From contig CP154437.1 of NCBI GenBank assembly GCA_039516895.1, positions 248,001 through 312,000 on the forward strand: DNA of 64,000 bases, given 5' to 3'. The translations under genes were made by a program, and so were the position numbers. The notes under the pieces are model-generated. The model was not told the origin of the DNA, did no database searches, and saw nothing but the letters and a program-made list of their open reading frames with translations. This document shows, in pieces, positions 26,791 through 35,851 of this stretch. The DNA is from Campylobacter coli (GTDB taxonomy: Bacteria > Campylobacterota > Campylobacteria > Campylobacterales > Campylobacteraceae). Position 1 is the stretch's first letter, and the number at the start of each line of letters is the position of its first letter.

Positions 26791-26904
26791 AAAATTTATT
26801 TTCTATGTTTAAAGATAGTGATAAATTTGTGAAAATTGCCAAATGGTTAGTGATTAAATGAGCTTTTAAATATGTTATAATTTTCCTTTTTAAAAGGATA
26901 AGAT

Positions 26905-27942
26905 TTGAAGGTATTGAATTTTTTTTATGAAAATCATCCCAAATTTGAAACAAGTTATGAAAGAAAGGTGCAAATTCCTTTTTGTAATATCATCATCAAA
27001 GGGCCAAAATTTAGTGGTAAAAAAACCTTGATTTTTAACTATTTGTCCCAATTTAAACCCAATGAAATTTTGTTTTTAAATTTGTATGATACTCGTTTTG
27101 AAAACCAAAGCTTAGAACATCTTTCAAATTTTTTAGAAAAAAATGCCCAGATAAAATTTCTTTGTATTTATAATGTTGATTTTGCCTTAAATTTACAAGA
27201 TATTAAAATTCCTATCATCATCAGTACAGATAAAAAAGATTTGCATATCGAAGGATTTCAAGAGCTTGAGCTTGATTATTTTGACTTTGAAGAATTTGTA
27301 AGTATCAGTAGAAAAAACTTACCGATAAACAATCTAGTGGGACTTTTTTTACAAAGTGGGCGTAGTAAATTAGGTGAAAAAAATATACTTTTAAGGCAAA
27401 ATTTCAACACCCTAGAGCTTGAAATTTTAAAATATCTAGCTTTAAATTTAGGACAGCAAATCAGTATTTCCAAGCTTTTTTTAGAGCTTAAAAAAAAGCT
27501 AAAAACATCTAAAGATAGCGTTTATCACACCATAAAAGAGCTTGAAAATACCTATATTATTCATCCTATAAGCCACGATGAAAAAAAGCTTCAAAAAATT
27601 TATTTTAGAGATTTTGGCTTAAGAAACAATCTATGCATACAAAAAGATTTTGCTCATTTGTTTGAAAATCTTATTTTAAATGAGCTTTTTAAATTTAAAC
27701 AAGAATTTTTTTACAATAAATTTTTTACATTTTATAGTAAGGCTTCAAAAATCGCATATATTTCCAGTCCGACATTGGATATAGACTTGATCAAATTGCG
27801 CGCTAAAAAAATCCTTTCTAAGAGTTTAGAACTTGGAATTTTTCATGTAGTTTTCATCACTCTTTCGAGCGAAGATAGCTTTTTTGAGCAAGGGGTGAAA
27901 TTTGAAGTTTTACCTTTTGATAAATTTTCACTTGGCTTTTAG
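26905..27942 (+). CDS. AAA-type ATPase of the AAA_14/DUF4143 group
   Basis: A 345-residue predicted ATPase. The P-loop IIKGPKFSGKKTLIF (about 29-43) is a variant with Lys where Ser/Thr is usual before Thr. A winged-helix-like middle (LNLGQQISISKLFLELKKKLKTSKDSVYHTIKELE, about 178-212) and a C-terminal region FENLILNELFKFK...TLDIDLI resemble DUF4143 proteins. Their role is mostly unknown; links to toxin control or DNA transactions have been proposed. It marks the return to conserved DNA after the island. Start TTG 26905 with AAAAGGATAAGA. Confidence 0.7.
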   Translation: MKVLNFFYENHPKFETSYERKVQIPFCNIIIKGPKFSGKKTLIFNYLSQFKPNEILFLNLYDTRFENQSLEHLSNFLEKNAQIKFLCIYNVDFALNLQDIKIPIIISTDKKDLHIEGFQELELDYFDFEEFVSISRKNLPINNLVGLFLQSGRSKLGEKNILLRQNFNTLELEILKYLALNLGQQISISKLFLELKKKLKTSKDSVYHTIKELENTYIIHPISHDEKKLQKIYFRDFGLRNNLCIQKDFAHLFENLILNELFKFKQEFFYNKFFTFYSKASKIAYISSPTLDIDLIKLRAKKILSKSLELGIFHVVFITLSSEDSFFEQGVKFEVLPFDKFSLGF

Positions 27943-27948
27943 CTAAGG

Positions 27949-28680
27949 CTAAAAAGAATTTGAAACATCGTATCGCTCAAGATCGTATCGTTGGATGATT
28001 TTAGTAACGATATTGATATAATAGCCCTTGCGCTCGGAGTAAGAATCTAAAGTTTTGATAGCCTCTAGTCCTGTTATTTCTTTGCCTTCACTTTCAAATT
28101 TAGCTCTTTTATTACGAAATTCCTCATAAGCAAAGTGTCGATTTAAATTCAGCACATAAGAATCCACACTATCTTGCAAGCTATCAAAAATTCTAATTTT
28201 ATGTTTTTTATCAGGATGTCTTAGATCGGGGGTTAAGCCCTTTTCTCCCCAAGTCCATTCTCCAAAAAGATTATTTGCCTCTCTTGCAAAACGACTGGTT
28301 CCCGTGGCACTTTCTACCAAAGCTTGGGCCATACCCATGGATTTTGGAATTTTTTGAATGCGTTTTTTGTATTCTGTAAAATCATAAAGATTTTCAACGC
28401 GGTATCTGTTTTTAAGATCGATCAGCTTTTCTAGATTGCTTTGGTTTGAATGTCTAAGTCCATTTTTATATACATCATAAAAAAAAGCTTCTACAAAGGC
28501 TCTTTCTTTAGCTATTTCTTCAAAACTTTTATCAAACATTGCATTCATTTTGGTGAAAAATATTTGTCTTTTTTGTTCTACATTGAGTTTATAATACTCC
28601 TCTCCAAAACCATTTTTAAGCTCGCTATCGCCAAAAAGAGGGAGTAAATAAAAACTAAGAAAAATTATAATCCGCTTCAA
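27949..28680 (-). CDS. Bax/FlgJ-like glucosaminidase domain protein, periplasmic
   Basis: A 243-residue protein with signal peptide MKRIIIFLSFYLLPLFGDS. The glucosaminidase-type core is PKSMGMAQALVESATGTSRFAREANNLFGEWTW (about 131-165), with the catalytic Glu in LVESATG, followed by HKIRIFDSLQDSVDSYVLNLNRHFAYEEFR. It likely trims peptidoglycan in the periplasm. Start lies inside the end of dapF (26-nt overlap), so it is the last gene of coaE-dapF-bax. Start ATG at 28680. Confidence 0.82.
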   Translation of the reverse strand: MKRIIIFLSFYLLPLFGDSELKNGFGEEYYKLNVEQKRQIFFTKMNAMFDKSFEEIAKERAFVEAFFYDVYKNGLRHSNQSNLEKLIDLKNRYRVENLYDFTEYKKRIQKIPKSMGMAQALVESATGTSRFAREANNLFGEWTWGEKGLTPDLRHPDKKHKIRIFDSLQDSVDSYVLNLNRHFAYEEFRNKRAKFESEGKEITGLEAIKTLDSYSERKGYYINIVTKIIQRYDLERYDVSNSF

Positions 28681-29404
28681 AGCAATATCTCACTTTTCCC
28701 TTAAAAAATAATTCTTCATTTTCGAATTTAAAACTCAGCTCTTCACCGCTTTTTGGGATGATTCTAGCTTGATTGTGGATTTTTTTGTTTAAGAATGCAA
28801 GATAAAAACAAGCTCCCATGCCCGTGCCACATGCTTGCGTTTCATCTTCTACACCTCTTTCAAAAGTGCGAACTTTTAAAGTATTGTCGTTTTCAACTTT
28901 TACAAAATTCACATTTGCATTATATTTTTCTCTCATTTGTTTACAAAGCTTAAGGTCAAACTCATCTAAATTTTTACAAAAATGCACCAAATGTGGAACT
29001 CCTGTATCGCAAAGTTGCCAGCTTTTTTCGCACTCATTAAAGGCATTTTGTATATTTTTTATTTTACCCAAAGAAACTTCTACGCTGTTGTTATCAACAT
29101 TTGCTTTTATAACTCCTGCTCCGGTAAGAAAAGCCATATGAGGCTTAATGCCGTTTATATGATGTGCAAAATGTGCTGCTGCTCTTGAGCCATTTCCGCA
29201 CATTGAGGCTGTTGAGCCATCGTTGTTGTAAAATTCCCATTCAAAATCGTATTTTTCATGAGGTAAAATCACTATAAAGCCATCTGCACCTATGCCTTCA
29301 TAACGATTGCAAAGTTCTTTAGCTAAAGCACTTCTGTCTTTTTTTTCATTTGCATTCATTATGGCAAAATCATTGCCACTTGCACAATATTTATAAAGCT
29401 TCAC
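28655..29404 (-). CDS. dapF: Diaminopimelate epimerase
   Basis: A 249-residue enzyme converting LL- to meso-diaminopimelate for lysine and peptidoglycan. Both catalytic Cys are visible: MCGNGSRAA (near residue 73) and TQACGTGMGA (near 191). The N-terminus KYCASGNDFAI is the usual substrate-binding start. The start overlaps the coaE stop by 4 nt; the 3' end overlaps the muramidase gene. Confidence 0.95.
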   Translation of the reverse strand: MKLYKYCASGNDFAIMNANEKKDRSALAKELCNRYEGIGADGFIVILPHEKYDFEWEFYNNDGSTASMCGNGSRAAAHFAHHINGIKPHMAFLTGAGVIKANVDNNSVEVSLGKIKNIQNAFNECEKSWQLCDTGVPHLVHFCKNLDEFDLKLCKQMREKYNANVNFVKVENDNTLKVRTFERGVEDETQACGTGMGACFYLAFLNKKIHNQARIIPKSGEELSFKFENEELFFKGKVRYCFEADYNFS

Positions 29405-30006
29405 ATTTGTCCTTTGGAAATATTTTGTATTACTTTAACACATTCTTGCCTAAAATCGACATAAGAGCCAGTATTTTTAATGATAAAATCTGCTTTTTTA
29501 AGTTTTTCTTCAATATCCATTTGAGAATCAAGCCTCGCTTTTGCAGCTTCCAAGCTTAAATTATCTCTTTGTATGATTCTTTTTAAGCTAAGTTCTTTAG
29601 GAGCATAGATTAAGATAATTTTTCCCAAACCATCATAAGCACCGCTTTCAAAAAAAAGAGGAATTTCTACAAAAAAAGGTTTATTTTCTTGTTCTAGAAT
29701 TTGCATTTGTTCTAAAATTTTAGCACGAATTTTAGGATGGGTGAAATTTTCTAATATGGTTTTGGCTTCTTTATTTTGAAAAACAATTTCTCCAAGAATT
29801 TTTCTATCTATCTTACCTTCTGCTTTCAATAAATTTTTTTTGTGAAATTTAGAAAAAATTTGAGCCAGTTCCAAAGCATATTTATCTAAAATTTCATGAG
29901 CGATACTGTCTGCGCTAATGCTTTTAAAACCCAAAGAATTTGCGATTTCTATAAAAGTGCTTTTGCCACAGGCTATCGAGGCGGTTACAAAAAAAGCATT
30001 TTTCAT
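29401..30006 (-). CDS. coaE: Dephospho-CoA kinase
   Basis: A 201-residue kinase for the last step of CoA synthesis. CoaE features are SADSIAHEILDK (near residue 31), THPKIRAKI, and VEIPLFFESG...IILIYAPKELSLKRIIQRD. The P-loop is altered: VTASIACGKST in place of TGGIGSGKS, keeping GKST but losing the flanking glycines. It is the first gene of the coaE-dapF-muramidase group and divergent from purM. Start ATG 30006 with AAGGCATAAG. Confidence 0.9.
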   Translation of the reverse strand: MKNAFFVTASIACGKSTFIEIANSLGFKSISADSIAHEILDKYALELAQIFSKFHKKNLLKAEGKIDRKILGEIVFQNKEAKTILENFTHPKIRAKILEQMQILEQENKPFFVEIPLFFESGAYDGLGKIILIYAPKELSLKRIIQRDNLSLEAAKARLDSQMDIEEKLKKADFIIKNTGSYVDFRQECVKVIQNISKGQM

Positions 30007-30066
30007 CTTATGCCTTATTAAAACTTTTTTCGTTAAAATACCTTTTTAGTTCTTAAAGGAAAATAA

Positions 30067-31056
30067 ATGAAAATTTCATACGAAGATGCTGGAGTAAGTA
30101 TAGATAATGGTAATGCCTTTGTAGAGGCGATCAAACCTTTGGTAAAAGAAACCTTTAACGATAAAGTTGTAGGTGGTATAGGCTCTTTTGCTGGAGCTTT
30201 TAGAATGCCAAGTGGCTTTAAAAATCCTGTAATTTTGGGGGCTACAGATGGTGTTGGGACTAAACTTCGTTTGGCTATTGATGCAAAAAAATACGATACC
30301 ATAGGGCAAGATTTAGTAGCAATGTGCGTGAATGATTTGATTTGTAATTTTGCCACTCCTTTGTTTTTCTTGGATTATTACGCTACGGCTAAGCTTGAAG
30401 TAGAGGTTGCAAAGTCAGTTGTAGCAGGTATTGCTAGTGGATGTAAAATGGCAAATTGTGCTTTAATAGGCGGAGAGACTGCTGAAATGCCTGGAATGTA
30501 TGCAAAAGATGATTTTGATCTTGCAGGTTTTGCAGTGGGTATGGCTGAAGAAGATGAGATCGATAGAAGTAAATTTGTTAAAAATGGCGATATTTTGCTT
30601 GCGCTTCCTAGCTCAGGACTTCATTCAAATGGCTATTCTTTAGCTAGAAAAGTACTTTTTGAAAGTTTAAAACTGAAATTTGATGATAAAATAGAGGGTA
30701 AAAATTTAATCGATGTTTTATTAGAACCTACAAGAATTTATGTACGCGATTTTCTTACTTTAAAGCCTTATATCAATGCTTTAGCGCACATCACAGGGGG
30801 TGGTTTGGTAGAAAATTTACCACGCGTCTTACCTCGTGGAATGGGAGCAACTATACGCAAACATCATCTTAAAACCCCTGAAATTTTCTATACCATAGGA
30901 CAAGCTGTAGAAGAAAGTGAAATGTATAGAAGCTTTAATATGGGTGTAGGTTTAGTAATGGTTGTAGATCCATCTAATGTAAGCAAGGTTTTAGAAAACT
31001 CAGACGCTTTTATCATCGGTGAAATCACGATTAACGAAGGTGTTGTTTTGGAGTGA
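30067..31056 (+). CDS. purM: Phosphoribosylformylglycinamidine cyclo-ligase (AIR synthetase)
   Basis: A 329-residue purine enzyme. Conserved segments are YEDAGVSIDNGN at the start, ILGATDGVGTKLRLA (ATP site, near 57), GQDLVAMCVNDLI, ALIGGETAEMPGMY and HITGGGLVENLPRVLP. It closes the imidazole ring to AIR. The TGA stop overlaps the GTG start of the downstream methyltransferase. Start ATG at 30067 with AAAGGAAAATAA. Confidence 0.95.
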   Translation: MKISYEDAGVSIDNGNAFVEAIKPLVKETFNDKVVGGIGSFAGAFRMPSGFKNPVILGATDGVGTKLRLAIDAKKYDTIGQDLVAMCVNDLICNFATPLFFLDYYATAKLEVEVAKSVVAGIASGCKMANCALIGGETAEMPGMYAKDDFDLAGFAVGMAEEDEIDRSKFVKNGDILLALPSSGLHSNGYSLARKVLFESLKLKFDDKIEGKNLIDVLLEPTRIYVRDFLTLKPYINALAHITGGGLVENLPRVLPRGMGATIRKHHLKTPEIFYTIGQAVEESEMYRSFNMGVGLVMVVDPSNVSKVLENSDAFIIGEITINEGVVLE

Positions 31057-31796
31057 AAACAAATTATTATGATTTTTTATGCACGAAAATGTATGAAATT
31101 TTGCACACAAAAGCCCCTAAGAATGAGTTAGACTTTTATCTTTCTTATGCAAATAAGAAAGATAAAATTTTAGAGTTAATGTGTGGAAGTGGGCGGTTTT
31201 TGTTGCCCTTTATAGAAAGTGGTTTTGATGTTAGTGGGGTGGATAATTCTACTAGTATGTTGGAAAAATTAAAAGAAAAAGCCCCCAATGCAAAAATCAC
31301 AAAATGCGATGTTTTGGCTTATCATAGTGATGAAGATTTTGATTATATTTTTATCAGTTCAGGTTCTTTGTGCTTGATTACTGATATAAATGAGTGCAAA
31401 AGGCTTTTAAGAAATTTAAAATCTTTTTTAAAAAAAGGTGGAAAATTAGTTTTTGCACTTGATACTATTATGACAAGATGTAAAGATGATAGTGATTATA
31501 AAATAAGCATTAAAGTCAAAACAGAGCAAAATTTAGATCTCATTTTAAAGAATAAAAATCATTATGATGAAATTTCTAAAACGCAATTTTCGCCTTCTAT
31601 TTATGAATTATACGATAAAGATAAACTTTTGCAAAGTGAAAAGATGGACTTTAAAATCCATCTTTATGATTTAAAAGAAATTGAAAATATTTTAGAAGAA
31701 CTTGAATTTGAGCGTTTTTTTATTTATTCTTCTTTTGATAAAAAAATTGCCAAAGATGATAAAAGCGAAATGTTTTTGTGTGAATGTATTAAATAA
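31053..31796 (+). CDS. SAM-dependent methyltransferase
   Basis: A 247-residue class I methyltransferase. Motif I is ILELMCGSGRFLLPFIESG (about 35-53), motif II VSGVDNSTSMLEKL, and KITKCDVLAYHSDEDFDYIFISSGSLCLI the following strand pair. Substrate unknown. Start GTG at 31053 overlaps the purM stop by 4 nt, so it is coupled to purM; this does not by itself imply a purine role. Confidence 0.8.
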   Translation: MKTNYYDFLCTKMYEILHTKAPKNELDFYLSYANKKDKILELMCGSGRFLLPFIESGFDVSGVDNSTSMLEKLKEKAPNAKITKCDVLAYHSDEDFDYIFISSGSLCLITDINECKRLLRNLKSFLKKGGKLVFALDTIMTRCKDDSDYKISIKVKTEQNLDLILKNKNHYDEISKTQFSPSIYELYDKDKLLQSEKMDFKIHLYDLKEIENILEELEFERFFIYSSFDKKIAKDDKSEMFLCECIK

Positions 31797-31805
31797 AGGA
31801 TAAAA

Positions 31806-33026
31806 ATGCAAAGCTTAAATGAAATTTTAGTTCAAAAGAAGATAAAAGAAATTCGCTTTAAAGCTATAGCGAGCATTGTTTGTGGATTTTTAAGTATCAT
31901 TCCTTATCTTGGGGTTTTATTTAATCTTGCGAGTTGGATTTTATTTTTTATCTTGCTTTATGATTTAAAAATCTATGGCGGTGCTAAAAATTTATTTAAA
32001 AATTTATTTATTATTGCAGGGATTGGATTTTTTGGTATTCTTGTTAATACAAGTATTTTATTTGCAATGCTAAAGCCTAGAACTGGCATTTTTGGTGGGC
32101 TTTATTTTAATCAAGATAATATTTTTATGGCTATTGCTATATTTTTAGTATTACATTTTGCTATTTTGGCTTTAATTTTTCCTTTTTTGAAAGCTTTTTA
32201 CTATGAAATCGCTAGAGCAACAAAGCAAAAGTATTTCATTTATGCTTTTAATACCTTTTATTTAGGGCTTCTTACTTTGATTATCGGCATAGGCGTGGTG
32301 TTTTTGCTAGCAAGTTTGGTTTTTTGGATTTTAGCGTGGGTCAAATTTAAAGAATTTGATGAGCAAGAACTTTCAAATTTAGAAGAAAGATTAGCAAAAA
32401 CACAAAAAAAGGTTTTTGATTTTGATTTAAAATGGATTAAAATCACAATGGCTTCATTTATAATTTTAAACTTGCTCGTTTTAACATTTTCGTTTATATT
32501 AGAAATTATTGACTTTGAAGATTTTAGGTTTTACTACACAAAAAAAACTTTATTTTACACAGCCATAATCCTAGCTTTGCTTAGTGTGTTTTTGTTTTGT
32601 AAAAAGATAAAAAATTACAAACTTTTTATTTATTTTTTCATATGGCAAGGTTTAAGTGTTTTTGGTAGCTATCTTCTTTTTATCCCTGCTTTGATAATAA
32701 ATGATATATTAATTGCATATGGAAGTTTGATGATGGCATTAAATCTTTGTTATATTATTTTAGCCTTTTTATTCTTTAAAACTTTAGTTCAAATCACAAA
32801 AGAAAAGCTTTTTTATCTTGTTTTTGTATTTTTTGTTTGTATAGAAATTTTGATAATATTAACTTCATTTATTTTTATGATGGTTGATAATTATTATATC
32901 TTTACAAAAAGTCCTATAAAAACAATCATAGATAATTACATATTGCTTTTTAAGGTCGCTTATTTCATTTCATTTTTAATTGTTTGGCTTAATTTAAAAG
33001 GGCAAAAAAATGCTAAAATTTGTTAA
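31806..33026 (+). CDS. Multi-TM membrane protein, paralogue 1
   Basis: A 406-residue protein with about nine TM segments. Residues 1-70 (HEIL/NEILVQKKIKEIRFKAIASI, GFLSIIPYLGVLFNL, YDLKIYGGAKNLFKN) are almost identical to the protein at 35852, and residues about 125-170 contain FYYEIARATKQKYFIYAF, also in the remnant at 2.5 kb. A soluble loop with AKTQKKVFDFDLKWIKITMA joins the two membrane halves. The second half is poorly conserved between copies. Function unknown. Start ATG 31806 with AAAGGATAAAA. Confidence 0.75.
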   Translation: MQSLNEILVQKKIKEIRFKAIASIVCGFLSIIPYLGVLFNLASWILFFILLYDLKIYGGAKNLFKNLFIIAGIGFFGILVNTSILFAMLKPRTGIFGGLYFNQDNIFMAIAIFLVLHFAILALIFPFLKAFYYEIARATKQKYFIYAFNTFYLGLLTLIIGIGVVFLLASLVFWILAWVKFKEFDEQELSNLEERLAKTQKKVFDFDLKWIKITMASFIILNLLVLTFSFILEIIDFEDFRFYYTKKTLFYTAIILALLSVFLFCKKIKNYKLFIYFFIWQGLSVFGSYLLFIPALIINDILIAYGSLMMALNLCYIILAFLFFKTLVQITKEKLFYLVFVFFVCIEILIILTSFIFMMVDNYYIFTKSPIKTIIDNYILLFKVAYFISFLIVWLNLKGQKNAKIC

Positions 33027-33073
33027 GGTAACAAAAGCGAAATTTTTATATAAATATAAATAGGACGATAAAA

Positions 33074-34054
33074 ATGAAAATACTATTTCACGCAGATGGT
33101 TTTGGAGATTTATTGGTTTGTTTTAAAGCTTTGTATGCTATCAAACAGCTTTATCCAGAATATAAACTATCTTTGTTGACCGATGGTGCGATGGAGGGCA
33201 GTTTTTTAGAAAAAATCTCATTTATTGATGAGGTTTTAATTTATAAAAATGATTTTTTTGAACTAATTGAAAATAAAAATCCAGCAATTTTTATCAGCAC
33301 AAGAAGACAGGGTTCGTATTTTAAAAAATTAAAACTTTTAAATATTCAAAAATGCATAGTGTATCCTCATTTTGTTAGCATAAGCTCTAAAAAATTTACT
33401 ACACCTTTTCCATTTTTTAGAGCTAAAAAGCATATGAGTGAAATTGTTCTAAAATTAGTTAGAGCAATTAATGCTAAACATTTTGATAAGAATTTTGCAA
33501 AAATTAATTTTTCTAAAGTCAAAAATCTATTGCCTTACGATACAAAATTAAGTGATGATTTTTTTGATAAAATAGATATAGAATATGAAAAAATTATAGG
33601 AATTAATGCTTTTTCAAATTATAGTGAATACGTGGGATGTAATTTTTTTATAAAGGATTGGATAGGACTCGCAAGGCAGCTTTCTTTGAAATACCCTAAG
33701 TATCTATTTGTGCTTTTAAATTATGATAAAAATTCTATTCAGTATAATATCGATCCAAGTTCAAATTTAAAAGTCTTTGTCAATAATGCTAGCATTGCTT
33801 CTTTAGTAAGTATTTCTAAAAAACTAGATTTTTTAGTTACTATAGATACGGGTAATTTACATCTTTGCGATATTTTACAAATTCCTACCTTGGCTTTTAC
33901 AAGAGAGCTTACAGCATATAGGTTTGGTGGTGGAAGCTATGGAGGTAAATTTGATCATTTGATAGTAAAACCAGGTTGGCAAAAAGAATACAGAAAAATT
34001 TACGAAACTTTTACCCAAAAAGCAGAACAGAATTTGAAAAACTTATCTTTTTAA
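33074..34054 (+). CDS. GT9-family glycosyltransferase (heptosyltransferase-like)
   Basis: A 326-residue protein. The N-terminus MKILFHADGFGDLLVCFKALYAIKQLYPEYKLSLLTD matches the GDxL start of ADP-heptose:LPS heptosyltransferases, and the C-terminal LVTIDTGNLHLCDILQIPTLAF matches the D(T)G...H acceptor/donor region (VSVDTGxMHLA). It lies outside the known LOS cluster, so the acceptor is uncertain. Start ATG with AGGACGATAAAA. Confidence 0.72.
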   Translation: MKILFHADGFGDLLVCFKALYAIKQLYPEYKLSLLTDGAMEGSFLEKISFIDEVLIYKNDFFELIENKNPAIFISTRRQGSYFKKLKLLNIQKCIVYPHFVSISSKKFTTPFPFFRAKKHMSEIVLKLVRAINAKHFDKNFAKINFSKVKNLLPYDTKLSDDFFDKIDIEYEKIIGINAFSNYSEYVGCNFFIKDWIGLARQLSLKYPKYLFVLLNYDKNSIQYNIDPSSNLKVFVNNASIASLVSISKKLDFLVTIDTGNLHLCDILQIPTLAFTRELTAYRFGGGSYGGKFDHLIVKPGWQKEYRKIYETFTQKAEQNLKNLSF

Positions 34055-34087
34055 TGTAATTTTTGATAATTGATAGATATAAATCTA

Positions 34088-35542
34088 TCAATTTGTTTTG
34101 AGTAAGGTTTGAGTTTTTATATTATTTTCTTTAGGCAAAGGATTGCTTTGTGCTAGATAAAAGGCAACAGCTATATTGATTATCATGGCTATAAGTAAAA
34201 GTGGAGTGGTGCGTTTTATAATATCCATTGGATCTACTTTTACAAATCCAGCTAAAGCTATGATCCCACCTGCTATGGGTGAGGCTGCGCGCCCTAAACA
34301 AGATGCAATTTCTATAGGTAAAACAAAAGTGATAGGCGCAACGCCTAATTTTGTAGCTATATCAGGAGCTAATTTCCCAAAAGCATTAAAAGCAGCAATC
34401 CCACTTCCCATAATCACTGTAGCAAAATAAACTAAAAAGCTTAAAACAGTTATACTTAAAAGTATGCCAAACCACGCAAAATTTCCTGTCCCAAGATCTG
34501 AAACAGCATTAGCAAGGATATTGATCCCGCCTAAAGCTTTAATGCCTTCAGCAAAGACTCCAGCAGCAATTATAATACTTACAACAGAGATGAAAATTTC
34601 AGCCATAGCCTTTAAAATCACCATCATATCTTCACCTAATTTTCTAGCATTTTTATGTCTTGCAAATTCAACAAGAAAAACCAAGGAAATACTTAAAAAA
34701 TTTGCTGTTACAACATCAAGCTTGATGGTAAAAAAATATGCTATAAATAAAAATACAACAGGCAACCAAGGAAAGAGTATATAAAAAGTAGGGCATTTGG
34801 GATCAATGATTGGTGGAATTTCAACTTCATCATTTAAAATTCCTTTTTCTTTATCTCTTTTATCTACCCAAGCAAAATAAAAGGGTATTAAGATGGCAAT
34901 AACTACCACATAAGCAATCACGCTATAAATTTGATAATTTAAAAAAAGTCCTACGACATTATCGCTTTGTCCTACCATATCTGCCATATTGATTGAATTT
35001 CCATCTTTTGGACCATAATCAAGTGCAATTAAAGAAAGCACGCATACAGCCGTAATAGGACGGATTTTAAGTGAGATTAAAACAGGATAAATACATGCTA
35101 ATAAAAGTAAAAGAAGTCCAGCATAACTAGAAATAACAATTTTTAAGGCCATTCCAACGACAAAAGTCCCGCTTAAAATCAAATATTTATTTTTAATTTT
35201 CCCCAAGGGTTTGTTTGCTAAAAAAGCGAGTTTAGCTGAAGCGTTGATGTGTTTCATATAAGCAGCAAAACCTGCTACACTCATGATAATAAGTCCTACC
35301 CCAGAAAGCTGACTTTTAAAAGTTTCCGTGATAAAGGCGTAACTATCAAGTAAAACATCTAAAAAACTTGCATGTTCTCTGCTTGGGGCTTTGGGTATAG
35401 GTGCTCCTGTGATATAAAAAGCAAAAATAAGCAAGATAATACCTGAAAGTAAAAATACAAAAATAGGATTGTATTTTTTAAGTATATAATAAGCAACGAC
35501 AATTACTGCTAAAAGTGTAGAACATATCATAAAAACTGGCAT
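34088..35542 (-). CDS. DcuC-family C4-dicarboxylate carrier
   Basis: A 484-residue membrane protein with about 12 TM segments. The DcuC features are SLIALDYGPKDGNSINMADMVGQSD near residue 168 and the C-terminal CLGRAASPIAGGIIALAGFVKVDPMDIIKRTTPLLL. Members exchange succinate for fumarate or move related acids across the inner membrane. It is monocistronic, and 35543-35851 upstream is AT-rich promoter DNA shared with the divergent gene. Start ATG 35542 with AGGAGAAAAC. Confidence 0.85.
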   Translation of the reverse strand: MPVFMICSTLLAVIVVAYYILKKYNPIFVFLLSGIILLIFAFYITGAPIPKAPSREHASFLDVLLDSYAFITETFKSQLSGVGLIIMSVAGFAAYMKHINASAKLAFLANKPLGKIKNKYLILSGTFVVGMALKIVISSYAGLLLLLLACIYPVLISLKIRPITAVCVLSLIALDYGPKDGNSINMADMVGQSDNVVGLFLNYQIYSVIAYVVVIAILIPFYFAWVDKRDKEKGILNDEVEIPPIIDPKCPTFYILFPWLPVVFLFIAYFFTIKLDVVTANFLSISLVFLVEFARHKNARKLGEDMMVILKAMAEIFISVVSIIIAAGVFAEGIKALGGINILANAVSDLGTGNFAWFGILLSITVLSFLVYFATVIMGSGIAAFNAFGKLAPDIATKLGVAPITFVLPIEIASCLGRAASPIAGGIIALAGFVKVDPMDIIKRTTPLLLIAMIINIAVAFYLAQSNPLPKENNIKTQTLLKTN

Positions 35543-35851
35543 GTTTTCTCCTATAATTAATGCTTAAATTTCATGACTATTTTTAATATATTAATATTTA
35601 ATTAATATTGTTACAAAAATAAACTTATATTAAAGTTATTTTTCGTATTTTCATTATAAATATTTTCAAAAGATATCTTGATAAGTTTGATATATAAGAT
35701 TTTATAAGAGCGTCAGTGTGAAGATCGTAAGAGATTTTGTTATGATTAAAATAATCTCAAAATAGCTTAAGTTGAAAATATTTTATATATAATGATTGCA
35801 TTTTATACAAAATTCAGTAAAATATCCTTTTTAATTTTTTAAGGAATTTTA
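35543..35851. other. 309-bp intergenic region, divergent promoters
   Basis: No gene seen. AT-rich, with many TAATAT and TATAAT-like elements; the closest ribosome sites belong to 35542 (minus) and 35852 (plus, TTAAGGAATTTTAATG). No CRISPR repeat and no cas remnant found. Confidence 0.5.
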
